From contig KV908491.1 in assembly GCA_002005505.1 (NCBI GenBank), positions 199,841-232,340 of the forward strand: 32,500 nt of DNA, given 5' to 3'. Of this stretch, positions 1 through 11,046 are shown in pieces. Source of the stretch: Botryococcus braunii (taxonomy: Eukaryota; Chlorophyta; Trebouxiophyceae). The notes beneath the pieces are model-generated. The model had not been told where the DNA came from, searched no databases, and worked only from the letters and a program-made list of their open reading frames with translations. The translations under genes and the position numbers were made by a program. Position 1 is the stretch's first letter. Every line of letters begins with the position of its first letter.

Positions 1-509
1 CTCCCCCTTTCCCTTCCTTGCACCAGCAGGAAGGCCGAGCTTCCCCTGACGGGGGCTGCTGGAAGCCAATGGAACAAGGTTTAGTATCAAGTGCCCCAGG
101 GTCTCGAGCATGTAGCATGCCGAACAAGGGACTGAGGCTGTGCAGTCGACCTGAAATGGTTCTTGGGCTGTCTGTGTGTTGGCATTCAATTCATGTGGCA
201 GATCAAAGTGCAGTCTGCCTCACAGGCTCGACCCTGGGATCAGGTGGCCGCAGACAGATCAACTTTCCTCTTGCAGCTGATCCATTCTTAGGAGCTTGTG
301 GGGCTACATGTTTCTGCATACGTGAACAGGCAGGAGGGCAACAGGCAAGGCAAGGCAGCAAGGCAGGAGTATGGGTAAGGCCACATGAGGCGGGAGTATG
401 TGTAAGGCTTTCTTGATATTTGGGGTTGGTTACATTCTGGCCTCATGTTTTCATAGTATAGGGCCGGTGGTTTCCTGGTGTGCATTTATTGATGGTTTTT
501 TGCTTTGAG
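1..509. other. Left-edge stretch, probably intron of the methyltransferase gene
   Basis: No exon of the downstream methyltransferase gene could be recognised here, although at least its S-adenosylmethionine-binding N-terminal half must lie further upstream. A frame open from 18 to 416 on the + strand has low-complexity, non-conserved composition and no motif I know. A short imperfect repeat (AGGCAGGAG / AGGCAAGGCAGCAAGGCAGGAG) lies at 330-370. The stretch is best read as intron, ending in a T-rich acceptor TTTTTTGCTTTGAG at about 496-509. Confidence 0.4.
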
Positions 510-2127
510 GTGTGTGTGGGCCTGTGTGGAGGAGGTGGCCAAGGTCTTCATGGTCGAGCCTCCATCAATATTGTATGGCATTGTGATCTATGTTGGTGGT
601 GTGGGGCCCCAGACAGGACCTGACGACGCCTTTGGTCAGCAGATGTTGAAGAATCTGGAGGTACATGTGTCCTCAAACTTCGTCGAGCCTTCTGGGGGCT
701 CCTTGGGGGGATCTGGGGGGACTTCCCTTACACTTGCCGAGGGCTGCTGATTGTGTAACTAAAGCAGAAACAACCCCGGCCAATTCTGCTGCAGCGTTTG
801 CTAACTCACAACAAGGAGGCCACTTTGTGTCCACCATTGTTTTGCATGTCGCAATGGAACAACACGACCTTCCCCTTCACTGGGCATGAAGAATGTTGCT
901 GCCTGACGGTGTGCATGCGAACCTTCAGCATGGGGGTTGCTTTTGTCTTCCCTGGACCACGCCTATGTGCTTGGAAACCTCAAACATCGCATGGCAAAAC
1001 TCTCTGTGCTAAATGTAGTTAGGAGGGATGTTGCTGTGTCATTGCTTACAGTTAGCTCCTGGTGGTGTGGCTTGGAGGGGGTTGGAAAGAGGCTGATGGG
1101 TCGGGCTGCAGATGCGGGGGTGTCCTCTGAAGGGGATTCGCGGGACACCCACGGTTGAGTCCCATGCAACACGGCTGACTGCTCTTGGTTGGCCCGTGGC
1201 CCATGCACGAGACATGGACACTATTTACGCCCGCCACATTGATCCCCAGGACCGCTTGAGGTGATGCCATTTCCCCTTTGCATCCCTTGCTCCCTTGCTA
1301 TTACGTTAAGAAGGCATTTAGTGCTTTACTGGGAAGCCATGTGCTGTAAAGTCGGGAAGGCGTTTGCTGTAATGCTGGGAAACCATTTGCTGTAATGCTG
1401 GAAGCCATTTGCTGTAATGCTTTGAAGCCAGTTGCTGTAATGCTGGCAAGCCATTTGCTGTAGTGTCGGGAAAAGATGTTGGGTGTAGTATTTTTTTGAC
1501 CAAGATGGTTCTCTTGCACGAGCCTGCTCACGGTTGCACTACCTCATGTACGGACGAACTTCTCGTGGAAAGCAGGAGCGCTGGCCTCTTGCTCGTATGG
1601 TCCGCCATAAGGTCGGCATGGCAGACTTCTTAAAGATCAAGCAGCACGATCTAGACCGGTGATGATACTGCCAGGCAGTAGGCTTAAGTGTTACTAGGCT
1701 TGTCTTGTGGCTATGGGCTGGTGCGACCTTGCAGATTGAAAGCGAAGGTGAATCAAACGTATGTTGCCCAAGCTTTGGGTCTGAAGGCGGGCGTCTTGTC
1801 GACTTCAAGAAACCGGACTAAGGAAGTCCGGTCTCTTTTAATTTCTCTTGTCTTCATCGGTCGACCTGCCTTGCTTTGCCTGTCCAGCAGCCTTCATCGC
1901 CTTGAGCAACACGAGTTCTGCACGTGGACAGGGCGGAAAGGCTGGAGATCTTTGATGAGCTGGAGGAGTGGCACCTGATACAGCAACACTACTGCCTAGC
2001 TATAGGCATCAAAGATGCCTCAGGGGTCTTGGACGCAGTCAACTTTCGGACATACCCCTTGACTGGGGCGGCACTGTTCAAAACTCCTCCAAGCTCTGTC
2101 CCGCCCAGGTGGAACAAAGCTGCTTAG
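510..2127 (+). CDS. LCMT1: Leucine carboxyl methyltransferase (PP2A methyltransferase, LCMT1/SBI1 type), C-terminal exons
   Basis: Three exons of a split gene were assembled by reading phase: about 510-660, 1112-1260 and 1932-2127 (stop TAG 2125-2127). Introns 661-1111 and 1261-1931 start with GT and end with AG, and phases (0, then 2) agree. The family methylates the C-terminal leucine of the protein phosphatase 2A catalytic subunit, using S-adenosylmethionine, in the cytosol. Family landmarks, from memory: PDDAFGQQMLKNLE in exon 1, RGCPLKGIRGTPT and ALGWPVAHARDMDTIY in exon 2, and ERLEIFDELEEWHLIQQHYC in exon 3, which is the typical end of plant LCMT1. The EEWH block also resembles the related TYW4/LCMT2 proteins, but the following KDASG points to LCMT1. 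The N-terminal half lies left of the window. The first exon carries an unusual run (see findings) and its left boundary is uncertain. Confidence 0.8.
1311..1470. repeat. 23-bp minisatellite, about 7 units, in the methyltransferase intron
   Basis: Seven head-to-tail units of 22-23 bp fill the stretch. The consensus is roughly AAGCCATTTGCTGTAATGCTGG, with scattered substitutions between units. The array lies wholly within intron 1261-1931, so it does not alter the protein. Confidence 0.85.
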
Positions 2128-3451
2128 CTAAGCCCCCTAGGATCAAGTCCATCACTCTCGATCTTGTTATGAGCCGGCTGCGTCCGATGCATTTCAGGAT
2201 TGGCCTTAAGGGCCTTGGGGTCTCCAATGCCGGCTGGGGCTTCCGTGCTTCGTATTGCAACGTCGAGGCTTAATGCTCTGTCATGCAGGTGCTGTCGAAA
2301 GTGCGCCCCCCCTCCCTGTGGGTTTTGCGTGAGAGCTGAAGATGATCACACTTGCCGATATATGGGTTTGGTCGGTTGCCTTCTGGAAATCGGTAACGTT
2401 TCATCCTTAGAGTCAGAGTTTGCTTTGCGCCTTGAAACGAGAGCGGCCTTGAGGCGTGCTCAAGATTAATGAGACACAGCCTTTCCCTGTCTAAACGTTC
2501 AGACATAAGAGTGAAGCAGATCCTATTCCCTATTTGTAAACTCAAAATGCACTTTGGGTAGAGGCTTGCGGCAAGGTCACACTCGTACGTCCCATGGTGC
2601 AATTCCTGCGCCTAATGAAGGTGCTGTTGGCATGTGCATTCCCAACCTCTGCCCTGTGTCCCCCCCGTAATTCCACCACGTATTCCTCTATCTGCCCCCC
2701 CCCCAAAACCCCCCGTGGGAAGGGGGGAGGTTCTCCCCCTCAAAAAGGGTTCCCACCAGCGTGCAAGTATTGATTGAGTGATCTCCTGCCTGGGGCATTT
2801 TACCCACTGTAGGTTGCACCTGACTTTTGCATTGCCCGCACAAGGGTGAAGCTTCCTCACCAATTCTGGTGTGATCGAGTCCCCATGGGTCATATGCGTT
2901 TTAGCGTAGAGCAGGTGGATGGGGCTTGCTTAGGTGTCTATTTCCACATACACAAAGAGATTGAGGTTGATGGGTCGCTTATCGTCCGCATGCCTTGGAG
3001 GCAAAAATGTTCTTATCGATTTGCAATCTCCAGCCCTGACGGATTCACACATTGGAAGAACTTTGACTACAGTGCTATGGGGTAACTGCTTAGACCAAGC
3101 ACTGGCTCACCCTTTCACCAAAGTTAGTCCCCAACCATGGAGGGGGTGCACTTGCCTTTGAGAGCATTTAGCTTGAGCTCCCGAGTGTCACAGTATGGAT
3201 GTACATTTCTTAAGTGTGGCGAGCAAAATCACTTGTGCGTAATACACTGTTGTTGCTATAGATCACAGGATCAGCTGTACAACAACCAGGGCTTGCAGTC
3301 TTTGATAGAGCAGTTTCCAGCAAAAAACTGGCAGTGCCAGGGGTGTCAGTGTATTAGGGTGTCGCCTAGTTGTTGCTCGAAAATCAATGTTGCACATGTG
3401 AGCAAGGTGAGCGTCTAAAGAGTGTGGGATACAAGCAATCTTCATATTGAC
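2128..3451. other. 3' untranslated and intergenic stretch
   Basis: Downstream of the methyltransferase stop no further coding exon could be supported. Short homopolymer C runs lie near 2660 and 2694-2702, followed by runs of G at 2720-2730. TTTGTAAAC at about 2535 is a possible TGTAA-type poly(A) signal for the methyltransferase transcript. A 79-codon + frame at 2846-3085 has no recognisable motif and no clear splice context. Confidence 0.4.
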
Positions 3452-3511
3452 TCGCGAGAGAGAGGGGCGAGGAAGAGGGAGGGAGGGAGGGGGGGGGAGA
3501 TAGAGAGCGAG

Positions 3512-3656
<145 letters not shown>

Positions 3657-4611
3657 CACAGAGGATCTAGTACTACTGAGCATGCAATATAAAGTTATAT
3701 CCTTTAGGGATTAAGGTATTGGTAAAGTGAAATATTGGTAAATCCCTAGATTTACCAAGACCTAGTTTAAACAGAGTTTGCCATTCATTCTACAACTCAA
3801 AAATAGTGACAATTAGCGGTTCTATGGTGATTGAACAAAAATTCTTTACAACGGCAAAACTGATAGTGTGGTCCTTGTGCACTTAAGACGTACGGTGATT
3901 TCACAATATAGTCAACACATGCATAGTCCAAACAGCCATACTGCAACAAAATCATCTCAACAGCGTTTGGACGGTGTTAAAGATGAACTAAACTTGCAAG
4001 TAATTTGAAATCACCAACATTTGCCCACATGTTGCCCAGGGCAAAAACTTAAGCCCCTCACGGATGCATAATGAAGAAATTTCAAGCTCCAAGCAATACA
4101 TTCCCTAGAAAACGTTATTACTTCAGTCTTAAAACAGTATGGGCCAATGCACAAGGGTCGATTTGTTCTCCAAGCAAGATTTGTGCAAGTACGAGGCAAT
4201 GCACCTTCATGCCGCCTTGTAAGCACAAGATGTCAGGCCAAGAGCAGGATACCTGCTCTGCAAACAGCAATTTCCACACATACATTAATTAAAACCGACG
4301 TGAAAACGACAAGCAAATAGCACAAAGTCCTTACAACAGTTGCAAGTTGTATACTTTGATACTAGACACAATGGCTCGCCCTAAGGCCATAAGGTCTTTG
4401 AGGAGAGTGAGAAAGGATTCGGAACCCAAAGGTGACGACACCTCTACTGGGCTGTAGCAGAGATACATCATTGCGACATCAGCAGAGTATTGCAAGCAGC
4501 AACACCGCTAAAAACGTTTTGCCCATGACACTGAATGCGACAGTTTAAAGTGAGATAGCTTCGGAAAGTGCAGCAGCCCGAATGCAGGTTGCGACTTTGC
4601 ACAACTACATC
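3657..4611. other. Convergent intergenic stretch / possible MYB3R 3' untranslated region
   Basis: AT-richer, non-repetitive sequence between the convergent methyltransferase (+) and MYB3R (-) genes. If the proposed last MYB3R exon is right, the part just left of 4612 is its 3' untranslated region. A short local repeat (TATTGGTAAA at about 3717 and 3733) is the only structure noticed. Confidence 0.35.
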
Positions 4612-6547
4612 TCATGGCTGTAAAACAATAATTGGTATGCAGTAGACAGCAACACAGGATTGAGGCAACCCATTTGCATTACCTTCTCAGACAAAACAGG
4701 ACAGTTGGTAGGCAACACCTCAACATTGCGGCCCAAGTCCACAACAAGGTCTTCTAACGGGTCCTGTCTACCACTTCCTCAAAATTGAAAACTTTTCCAC
4801 CCCCCCCCCCCCCCAAAAAAAAACAAAAAAAATTGTCATTATAAAGGCTGGTGAGTACTTAAAAGTCCACCATCACACTCCACCATCCCGTGCATCCCAT
4901 CTTTTCGTGAAAGCTGATTCGGCTGCTTGCTGACTGAGCAAGGGCCCATCTACCCGTCTGACTACACCGCTTTGGTTGCCCAAGACAACTCTCCCACTAC
5001 CACCACTTGGGCTGCTCAGGACCAAAAACTGAGAACCCAATGGTAATATCCTGGCAATCCGAAATCAAGACACCTCGTAAGAATGTGCACGGCGATGTTG
5101 GAGAAAACTAATGCACACTCCCCCGCCCCCGTCCAGTTCCAATATCAAATAAGTACACCAATCAAATGACTTGCTACAGGCTGTGTATTAGAGCGTGACA
5201 AGAGATAAAGATCCAACAAACCTGAAAATTACTGCCTCACTTTTTCTCTCTCTTCCGCCCGTCCGCCCTCCCTCCCTCCCTCACCCTCTGCTCTCTATGG
5301 GGCGTGTGTGTGTGGGGGGGGGGGGGGGGAGGGGGCGGAGCTAGAGGAGCAGGTGTTTGCGCCCACAATGAAAGTCCCTCTTCGTCTTCCCCTCTCTTTC
5401 TTACCCACATACACACACCAGTCCACACACATGTGCGTACAGCCGGACCGGCGCGCGGTCAGCAGGACAATAATCTCCATTCTGGACAATTTAGAAGCCC
5501 AAGAATAATACTGCCCATACCATACAAAGATGATCCAAACTGATGACTTCAGAGCGGTGGCAAGGTGATGCTGCTTAGATGTACCCTATTATTGGTGTCA
5601 TGATGTAGCACGGTGACTGTTGAAGTCAGTCGACCATAAACGACATGGGCCAGCACAAGTACACACTCTTGCTGAAGATAAAACCATTGTGTGCTAAGCA
5701 CAGTCCTGAAACATGTTCAAATGAAGAACCCCAATGCTGCAAAGCCCCCCACAGCAGAGTTTGGCTACTTACAGGATTATCGAATGGGCAGTGGCGCACG
5801 AGCAAGTCGTGAAAAGCCCGGCTGAAACAAACCGGGATGGTGCCATTGACTGAAGCCATATGAAAAAATGAAGGCCAACGGGTGAGAGACTGAAAGTGGA
5901 ACGGGAATACTGACTGTGCCACAGTGACGGCTCTCTGAATGCTTGCCTACCCGCAGGTAGTCAACTAGAGAGCACACTACTTAAATCTCATATCGCTCCG
6001 ACTCTTCCCAGCAAGCACAAAAACATGCTGGCCTTTCCCCCTTCTCCAGGGTATGCATGTCAGAACAGAGGTTCAACACAAGCGTCGACTGAAAGTGGTC
6101 AACCATGTCCCTATTTAATTTAGATTTCCCAGACTTGAGAATCAAAGCACTCAAGAGCTTCTGCTCATCCAAAAGTGACATGTCAACCGTGCTGACTTTT
6201 GAAGAGTGTGCATCAGACTATGCCACACGCTTTATCTTTAAAATTGAGTTCCACGTACAAGATGTTTCAAAACTATTTTACTTGGAAGACACACAATTTC
6301 TATGTGGTCCCCAACCACTTAAAGCTGCTCTTCATCATGGGGCGGGCAGTTATTGTCCAACACATTGGCTCCAAAGGCCTACCGCAATAAATAGGGACCC
6401 CCTGTGGAAGCTAACAATGGAGACGACAATGAATGCAGGTGGGCAGGATGTCCCTCAAGAGGCGAGATTTGCATTCCGCAGCCCCGGCCATCCAGCGGTG
6501 AGCAGCCGATCCCACAATTTCGACCATTAGAATCAAGGTGATGCCCA
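4612..6547 (-). CDS. Proposed 3' exons of the MYB3R gene
   Basis: Downstream of the GTAAGT donor at 7258, five candidate exons follow with mutually compatible phases: 6547-6383, 5821-5773 (TTTCAG acceptor, GTAAGT donor), 5028-4884, 4777-4683 and 4617-4612, ending in TGA after one codon. They would encode segments containing SPLEGHPAHLHSLSSPLL, AFHDLLVRHCPFDNP, LLSQQAAESAFTKRWD and DPLEDLVVDLGRNVEVL. None matches a domain I recognise, which is usual for the poorly conserved C-terminus of MYB3R. Phase agreement and open frames are the only evidence; the exon at 6383-6547 and the last six bases are weakest. Other exons may lie in the 1 kb gaps. A transcript would settle it. Confidence 0.35.
4799..4831. 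repeat. C-run followed by A-run
   Basis: A run of 15 C is followed by A-rich sequence (AAAAAAAAACAAAAAAAA). On the minus strand this gives T-rich then G-rich sequence just upstream of the proposed MYB3R exon 4777-4683. Confidence 0.8.
5304..5337. repeat. GT stretch and G-run
   Basis: GTGTGTGTG is followed by about 17 consecutive G, then GAGGGGGCGGAG. It lies in the proposed MYB3R intron 5029-5772. A CT-rich stretch at 5238-5290 precedes it. Confidence 0.8.
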
Positions 6548-6569
6548 CTGGAGTGTGCATACAGCAGCT

Positions 6570-6665
6570 GGGGTGTCGCAGCACAAGGTTCCCTGTCCCA
6601 AACAACAACCTTTGAGGGTTGGGGTGTTGCAGCACAAGGTTCCCTGTCCGAAAACAAAAACCTTT
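6570..6665. repeat. Imperfect 51-bp tandem duplication
   Basis: GGGGTGTCGCAGCACAAGG... at 6570-6613 recurs at 6621-6665 with about five differences (period 51). The shared core is GCAGCACAAGGTTCCCTGTC. It lies in the MYB3R intron region and has no recognised function. Confidence 0.75.
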
Positions 6666-7020
6666 TACGAAAGGAGCCCAACACCTATCATGCCTAGGAC
6701 TAATGATCAGTGAATGGAACACATGACCTGTCACGATCTTAACATGCCCCTGCTAGCCTAGTGCCAATAAAAAAGCATTGACCCAATGAGTGTTCAGCAC
6801 ACATGTCACCACATGTCTGACAGAACCGGAAAGCCACGGATGCAACATGGAGCACGTCCTACTGTCTGCAAGTACATGTCAACATGGTCTATTTCTTCTT
6901 GGAAACATTGAGATTGCCAACGGGACTCGCTAACATGGTTAACCAACCACACATCCAGAGGTGATAGCAAAAGCACCCAGAGGATACAGTTTGCCCCAAA
7001 AGCAGCATTTTTAACATGTA

Positions 7021-7089
7021 CCGCACACACACACGTTCATTCACACGCACATGCGCACTCACACATGCGTGCGCACACACAGGGGCACA
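7021..7089. repeat. Degenerate CA-rich tract
   Basis: CACACACA runs are mixed with CACGCACATGCGCAC-type alternating purine-pyrimidine sequence. The tract lies in the intron downstream of the MYB3R central exon. Confidence 0.7.
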
Positions 7090-7257
7090 CTTTCCCATAC
7101 GTTGTTACCACCTTGCCTAAATGTCATAACTCTAGAAAGAGTATGTGCCAAGACCAAGAACAACCCCAGTATGGCAAGAGTATCACATTTGAATCTAAAA
7201 TCTGACAAGTTTAATCAAATCTGCATCTAAAGTACCAATTATGACTGGAGAACTTAC

Positions 7258-9503
7258 CGACGCAGACTTTTTTCATCATCATCTCCGTCTTTCATGGGCG
7301 TCGACATGCTGAGCTCATACCCGCCCAATGCCTCCGTAGTTGAAGTCTCTTCATTGGCCAAGGGTTTGTCTGCTTGTGGAGACTCAAATGTGACACGAAC
7401 ACGGGCGTCTGTCATACAAGATGGCAGGTCTGAGAACAGATGTGGCCTTGACCCAGACACACCCCGGGAAACAGCAATGACGCACACTGGTGATTGAGCT
7501 GCATTCGAGGCCTTCCTCAGCGACTTAGAACCACTTCCGGTTTTTGTTGGCCCAGGCAGAAGCTCCCTGCGAGGCCTTTTTCCTCCTGATATTCCAGATC
7601 GTCTCTTTGATGAGTTCTGTGGATTTCTTGGCGAAGTCACACACAGACTCGGCACCTTCGTTGGCGAAGCTGACATAGGAGCTCGCTCAACACGGGATGG
7701 TTTGCGAGCTGACTTCCGGCCGGACGCAACAGGCACATTGCTCACAGCATCTGAGCTCAAAGAAGGAAGTGGCTCTGGTGTTCCATAGCCAAACACTGGG
7801 AGATCATATTGATGTGAACCTCCAGAATCATGGCTCAAAAGGTTACGCTCAGCTGGTGATCTGGGACTGGCAACAAGGCGGGGCGGCATCGTAAGGCCAC
7901 CCCGCCTTGGTAGTGGCTTCCATAGCTGATTTACTTTAGGGCTTGGAGGTGGGTCTTCTTGTTCATGGTAGGCCTGCATTAAAGGATCCAGCAAAAAGGT
8001 AGCAGTCATGCCACATGTTCAAGGTCGCCACCACGAAATCTTGCCAATCACAAGCCTTCCAAGCATACAAAAACCCCTTCCACCAAGTAAGAGCCAGGGG
8101 ACAAAAGATAGACGGGATAGTCAAAAAAATTTAACCTCACCTGACAGGAAGCTCTCCTACTTGTTGTCAAGCGATAATTCAATGACCCATCTTCTGCCAG
8201 CCCCGCCTCAACTCGCCTCTTCAACGTTGAGTTCCATCGATTCTTTATGTTGTTGTCTGTGCGGCCTGGCAGATATGTGGCTAAAAGTGCCCATGAGTTT
8301 CCAAACTCGTTATGCCTCTCAATCAGGATCTCATCTTCTTCAGCCGTCCATTCTGAATGCTTTATCGAGGGGTCAAGATGATTGTGCCACCTGCACCCCA
8401 TACATGGCTAAGCCTTAGAAATTCCATGAATGAGACCAAAATCAACCTGAAGGTGTTGCCAGGAACAGTTCCAAGGATTACTTACCGCTCTCTGCACTGC
8501 TTCCCAATCCGTCCTGGCAGTTCTGCTGCTATTCGAGACCATTGCCTTGCCCCGTGAACACCTACTAACCTTATAATCTCGTCATCCTCCTGCACGAGCA
8601 AAACAATTAAGGTCTTCCTTATGTCCCACATCAACCAGGGCGCACTTTACAAACTTGCCCTGCATAATGGTCAACACAAACAGAACAATACTGCATGTGC
8701 CGGGTCATGCACACTTAACATTTATAAACTTCCTTCCACAGCAGGAGAGAGGAATAACAAAGAACCAGATGAGTCTCAGTGCCATGGTGTCTGAGTACAC
8801 GACTGCGGAACTGTTAAACTACAGTGGAGTGGCACTCGCTGCAACACTGGAGACGTTGACCCATGAACAGGCAATAGACAAGGAACCCACTTTTTTACTC
8901 CAGCCACCTTTCACCAATTCTGGGTTGAGCACTTTCTGCCAGCGGTGCAGACACTGCACATCGGTTCTGAAAGGGAACCTCTCAGCTGTGCACACACCAT
9001 CAAGCTCAAGAGGCCTTTTTCATGTCCCATATAACATGTAACAAGACATGAACATGGATCACAGGCCAAAGATTCAGATCTCGTCGTTCTCTACCCTCAG
9101 CAGTTGTATAATGTAGTCAACCCAGAATTTTCCTCAGGCAAGCCCAACGTACACGTCCTCAAATCCATCAGATCGGAGCATCAAAGCATATAATATCATT
9201 TGTTAACTTCATAAGAATATTGAAGCCCCATACGCAGGAAGTATACCTATCTTCTTCCACTGCTTCCCACCGTATTCCCGAACTGCTTGTTCCAGCTCCT
9301 TATCCTACACAAACGACCAATGTGTCATGTCGAGGGCCCAAACCCACATGTTTCTACAAGAAATGTTTGCTTTCCAGCATAGATGTCCCAGAGCCATTTA
9401 TGATTACCTCCTCACGGGTCCACCCGCCTTTGGCAGACCGTCGTGCTGGGCCCCCAGCACTCCTGCAAATGTTTTCGGAGCTTGAATCCCACTCTGACAC
9501 CAT
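7258..9503 (-). CDS. MYB3R: R1R2R3-MYB transcription factor (MYB3R), DNA-binding and central exons
   Basis: Six exons join in phase on the minus strand: 9503-9408, 9304-9247, 8985-8891, 8589-8486, 8390-8141 and 7973-7258. All introns are GT-AG. MYB3R proteins bind MSA elements (AACGG core) and control G2/M genes in plants. All three repeats are complete: R1 starts KGGWTREE at residue 25, R2 starts KGGWSKKEDDEI, and R3 starts SEWTAEEDEIL. Each keeps its regular tryptophans; R2 contains GRIGKQCRERWHNHL and R3 contains LPGRTDNNIKNRWNS, which are family hallmarks. The start ATG at 9501-9503 gives only 24 residues before R1, so a further upstream exon is possible (a GTGAGC donor lies at about 9551). 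The 716-nt central exon is Ser/Pro/Lys/Arg-rich with several SP and SPR/SPK sites (possible CDK targets) and a KRPRRE basic stretch. It ends at a strong GTAAGT donor in phase 2, so the protein continues. Confidence 0.9.
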
Positions 9504-9671
9504 GTACTTCCCCGGCGACCAACATACAATGTAGATTGGAGGCACGCTCACCGCTGACAGATTTCCGGAGGGCAGGGCGGCAACCTAGATGGGGTGCAAG
9601 AACTCTCTATTTTCGGACAACCATTACGGCCCTGAAAATTTTGTTGTATTTGCATCTGCTGACAATGGGTA

Positions 9672-9731
9672 CCGTTGTCATGACGGACGGCTTCACGGTG
9701 CGAACAAGCATTGAATAGCGAGACCAACGGT
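9672..9731. promoter_or_regulatory. Two MSA-like AACGG sites upstream of the MYB3R start
   Basis: CCAACGGTT at 9724-9732 (+ strand) fits the CYAACGGYY core of the mitosis-specific activator element. A second AACGG lies on the minus strand at 9672-9676 (GACAACGGTAC). Both are within 230 bp upstream of the assumed MYB3R start codon. R1R2R3-MYB proteins bind this core, so autoregulation is possible. The sites are short and could occur by chance. Confidence 0.35.
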
Positions 9732-9788
9732 TTACTCTACAAGCCAAGTTAGGCAACTCGAGCAGGAATTTGTACCTCAGCCACAGCG

Positions 9789-10098
9789 CCGCCAAGGTAC
9801 ACAAGTACACCTCACTCCACTTTTTATTCTTTCACTCTTTCAAATTAATTCAAATTAAGAGTGAAGCCTTTATTCTTTCACTCTTTATTGTAAGTACACC
9901 TCACTGGATCTGCCATGGAGCGCACAGAACCCTGACAAGACACCAAATCCTGTACGAAACGGGACCTGCGGCATGGTGCTGGCCACATCTGCCACTGGGA
10001 GTCCCACTCAAACTTTCAGTTGCAGGTACGGAAATGCGAATACTAAACTGGGGATAGGCTTCACTCTTTATTCTATATGCGAACACTAAACTACAAAA
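9789..10098. repeat. Small scattered duplications upstream of the retrotransposon nest
   Basis: AAGTACACCTCACT occurs near 9800 and again near 9890; TTTATTCTTTCACTCTTT occurs twice between 9822 and 9888. GCGAAYACTAAACT occurs near 10035 and 10079. These look like short local duplications in the 5' flank of MYB3R, with no identified role. Confidence 0.6.
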
Positions 10099-10195
10099 AT
10101 ACTCATCATACGTGGATGGTGCAGGGGGTTGGTAGCGAGTTTTTTGAGTATCGGGATAGAGTGGATGTGCTTTATTGGGGGAAGAGGGGGGGGGT

Positions 10196-10806
10196 TGTTA
10201 GAAAAATGGACACCAACATGTATACCTTAGGTATTTGTGCAACATGGTGGGTCATTTCGTATTAGCATGTTTGTGAGCCACATCTATCATTTAAAGGCTT
10301 TATAATACTTATAATACATATAAACAATAAGGTACAGTCATATCTCACTTGGGTGTGTTCGTACTGTATGGTACTTTAAGGGTAAAAGACACTCATAGTG
10401 GTTTATAGAGGCCCTGGTACAATTTCGGCCTGTTTTCTGTCTGTTTTCTAGTAAGGTATACTTATTCCGGATCTCATCGATCGTGAGACTTTAAGTCCTG
10501 CGGTCTTTGGCGTTTGATTCGAGATTCGTATCGGTGGTGAGTTAAAGTTCCGAGTCACTTAGATTCGAGACTATCATCGACCGAGATTCGCACTGTTCAT
10601 CGACGACTATGTCGAATCATGAGGTACATTGAAATTCTAGTGCATAGTACTAACGGCATGCAAACTTGATCATGCCCGTACGCTTTCAAGATCTGGAGTT
10701 GCAAACCTGTCAGGAGGCTAATAAATATGAAGTCTCCTTGGTTAGTATATATAGGAAGTGCTCTGATGGGCCAGTCAGTTCTGAGTACCCCTTATCAGAC
10801 TCCTGT
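10196..10806 (+). repeat. Copia-C 5' LTR, left part (U3, TATA box, start of R)
   Basis: First 611 bp of the 910-bp LTR, up to the Gypsy-B insertion point. The last five bases (CCTGT, 10802-10806) are one copy of Gypsy-B's target duplication. The part contains ATAAGGTACA at 10327-10336, an AACGG at 10652-10656, a TATA box at 10746-10753 and the first 30 bp of an internal duplication beginning at 10777. Confidence 0.95.
10746..10753 (+). promoter_or_regulatory. TATA box of the Copia-C LTR
   Basis: TATATATA lies 31 bp upstream of the start of the internal LTR duplication (10777), so initiation near 10777 is expected from normal TATA spacing. The same element in the 3' LTR is at 29294-29301. An AACGG (MSA-like core) lies about 95 bp upstream. 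Confidence 0.6.
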
Positions 10807-11029
10807 TGTAGTGTTGGGATGTAATAAGAGTCAGACGGAGACGGAAAGGCAGATTCGATGATTACATTTGCTGATCTTGAAGTCTCTTCGAAGTCTCTTA
10901 TCTGCACGTTGCTGAGCCGTCAAGACCAACCCGCTGAAGTAACGCTCGGTAACGAGATATCAAATGACGATCGCCCTGACCTTCGATTGTACCGCCGCTG
11001 CTCGGAACGAGACCTCGAGCGCGGTTACA
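10807..11029 (-). repeat. Gypsy-B 3' LTR
   Basis: 223 bp, identical to the copy at 24912-25134 except at 10811. Ends are TGTA/TACA. It contains a short tandem GAAGTCTCTT(C/A) doublet near 10879-10900. A frame that opens inside it is not a gene. Confidence 0.97.
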
Positions 11030-11046
11030 TCTCCCCCCACCTCAAG
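11030..11046 (-). promoter_or_regulatory. Gypsy-B polypurine tract
   Basis: Read on the minus strand, CTTGAGGTGGGGGGAGA abuts the 3' LTR. This is the expected position of the plus-strand primer for reverse transcription. A near copy lies at 11604-11625 (see findings). Confidence 0.8.

Noticed and set aside
18..416. 132-codon + frame at the left edge
   Set aside because: Low-complexity composition, no motif, and it does not match the missing N-terminal half of the methyltransferase.
2846..3085. 79-codon + frame
   Set aside because: No recognisable family, weak splice context and no neighbouring exons in phase.
6105..6530. 141-codon + frame opposite the proposed MYB3R exons
   Set aside because: No motif; it partly overlaps a better supported minus-strand candidate exon. 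Neither strand is certain here.
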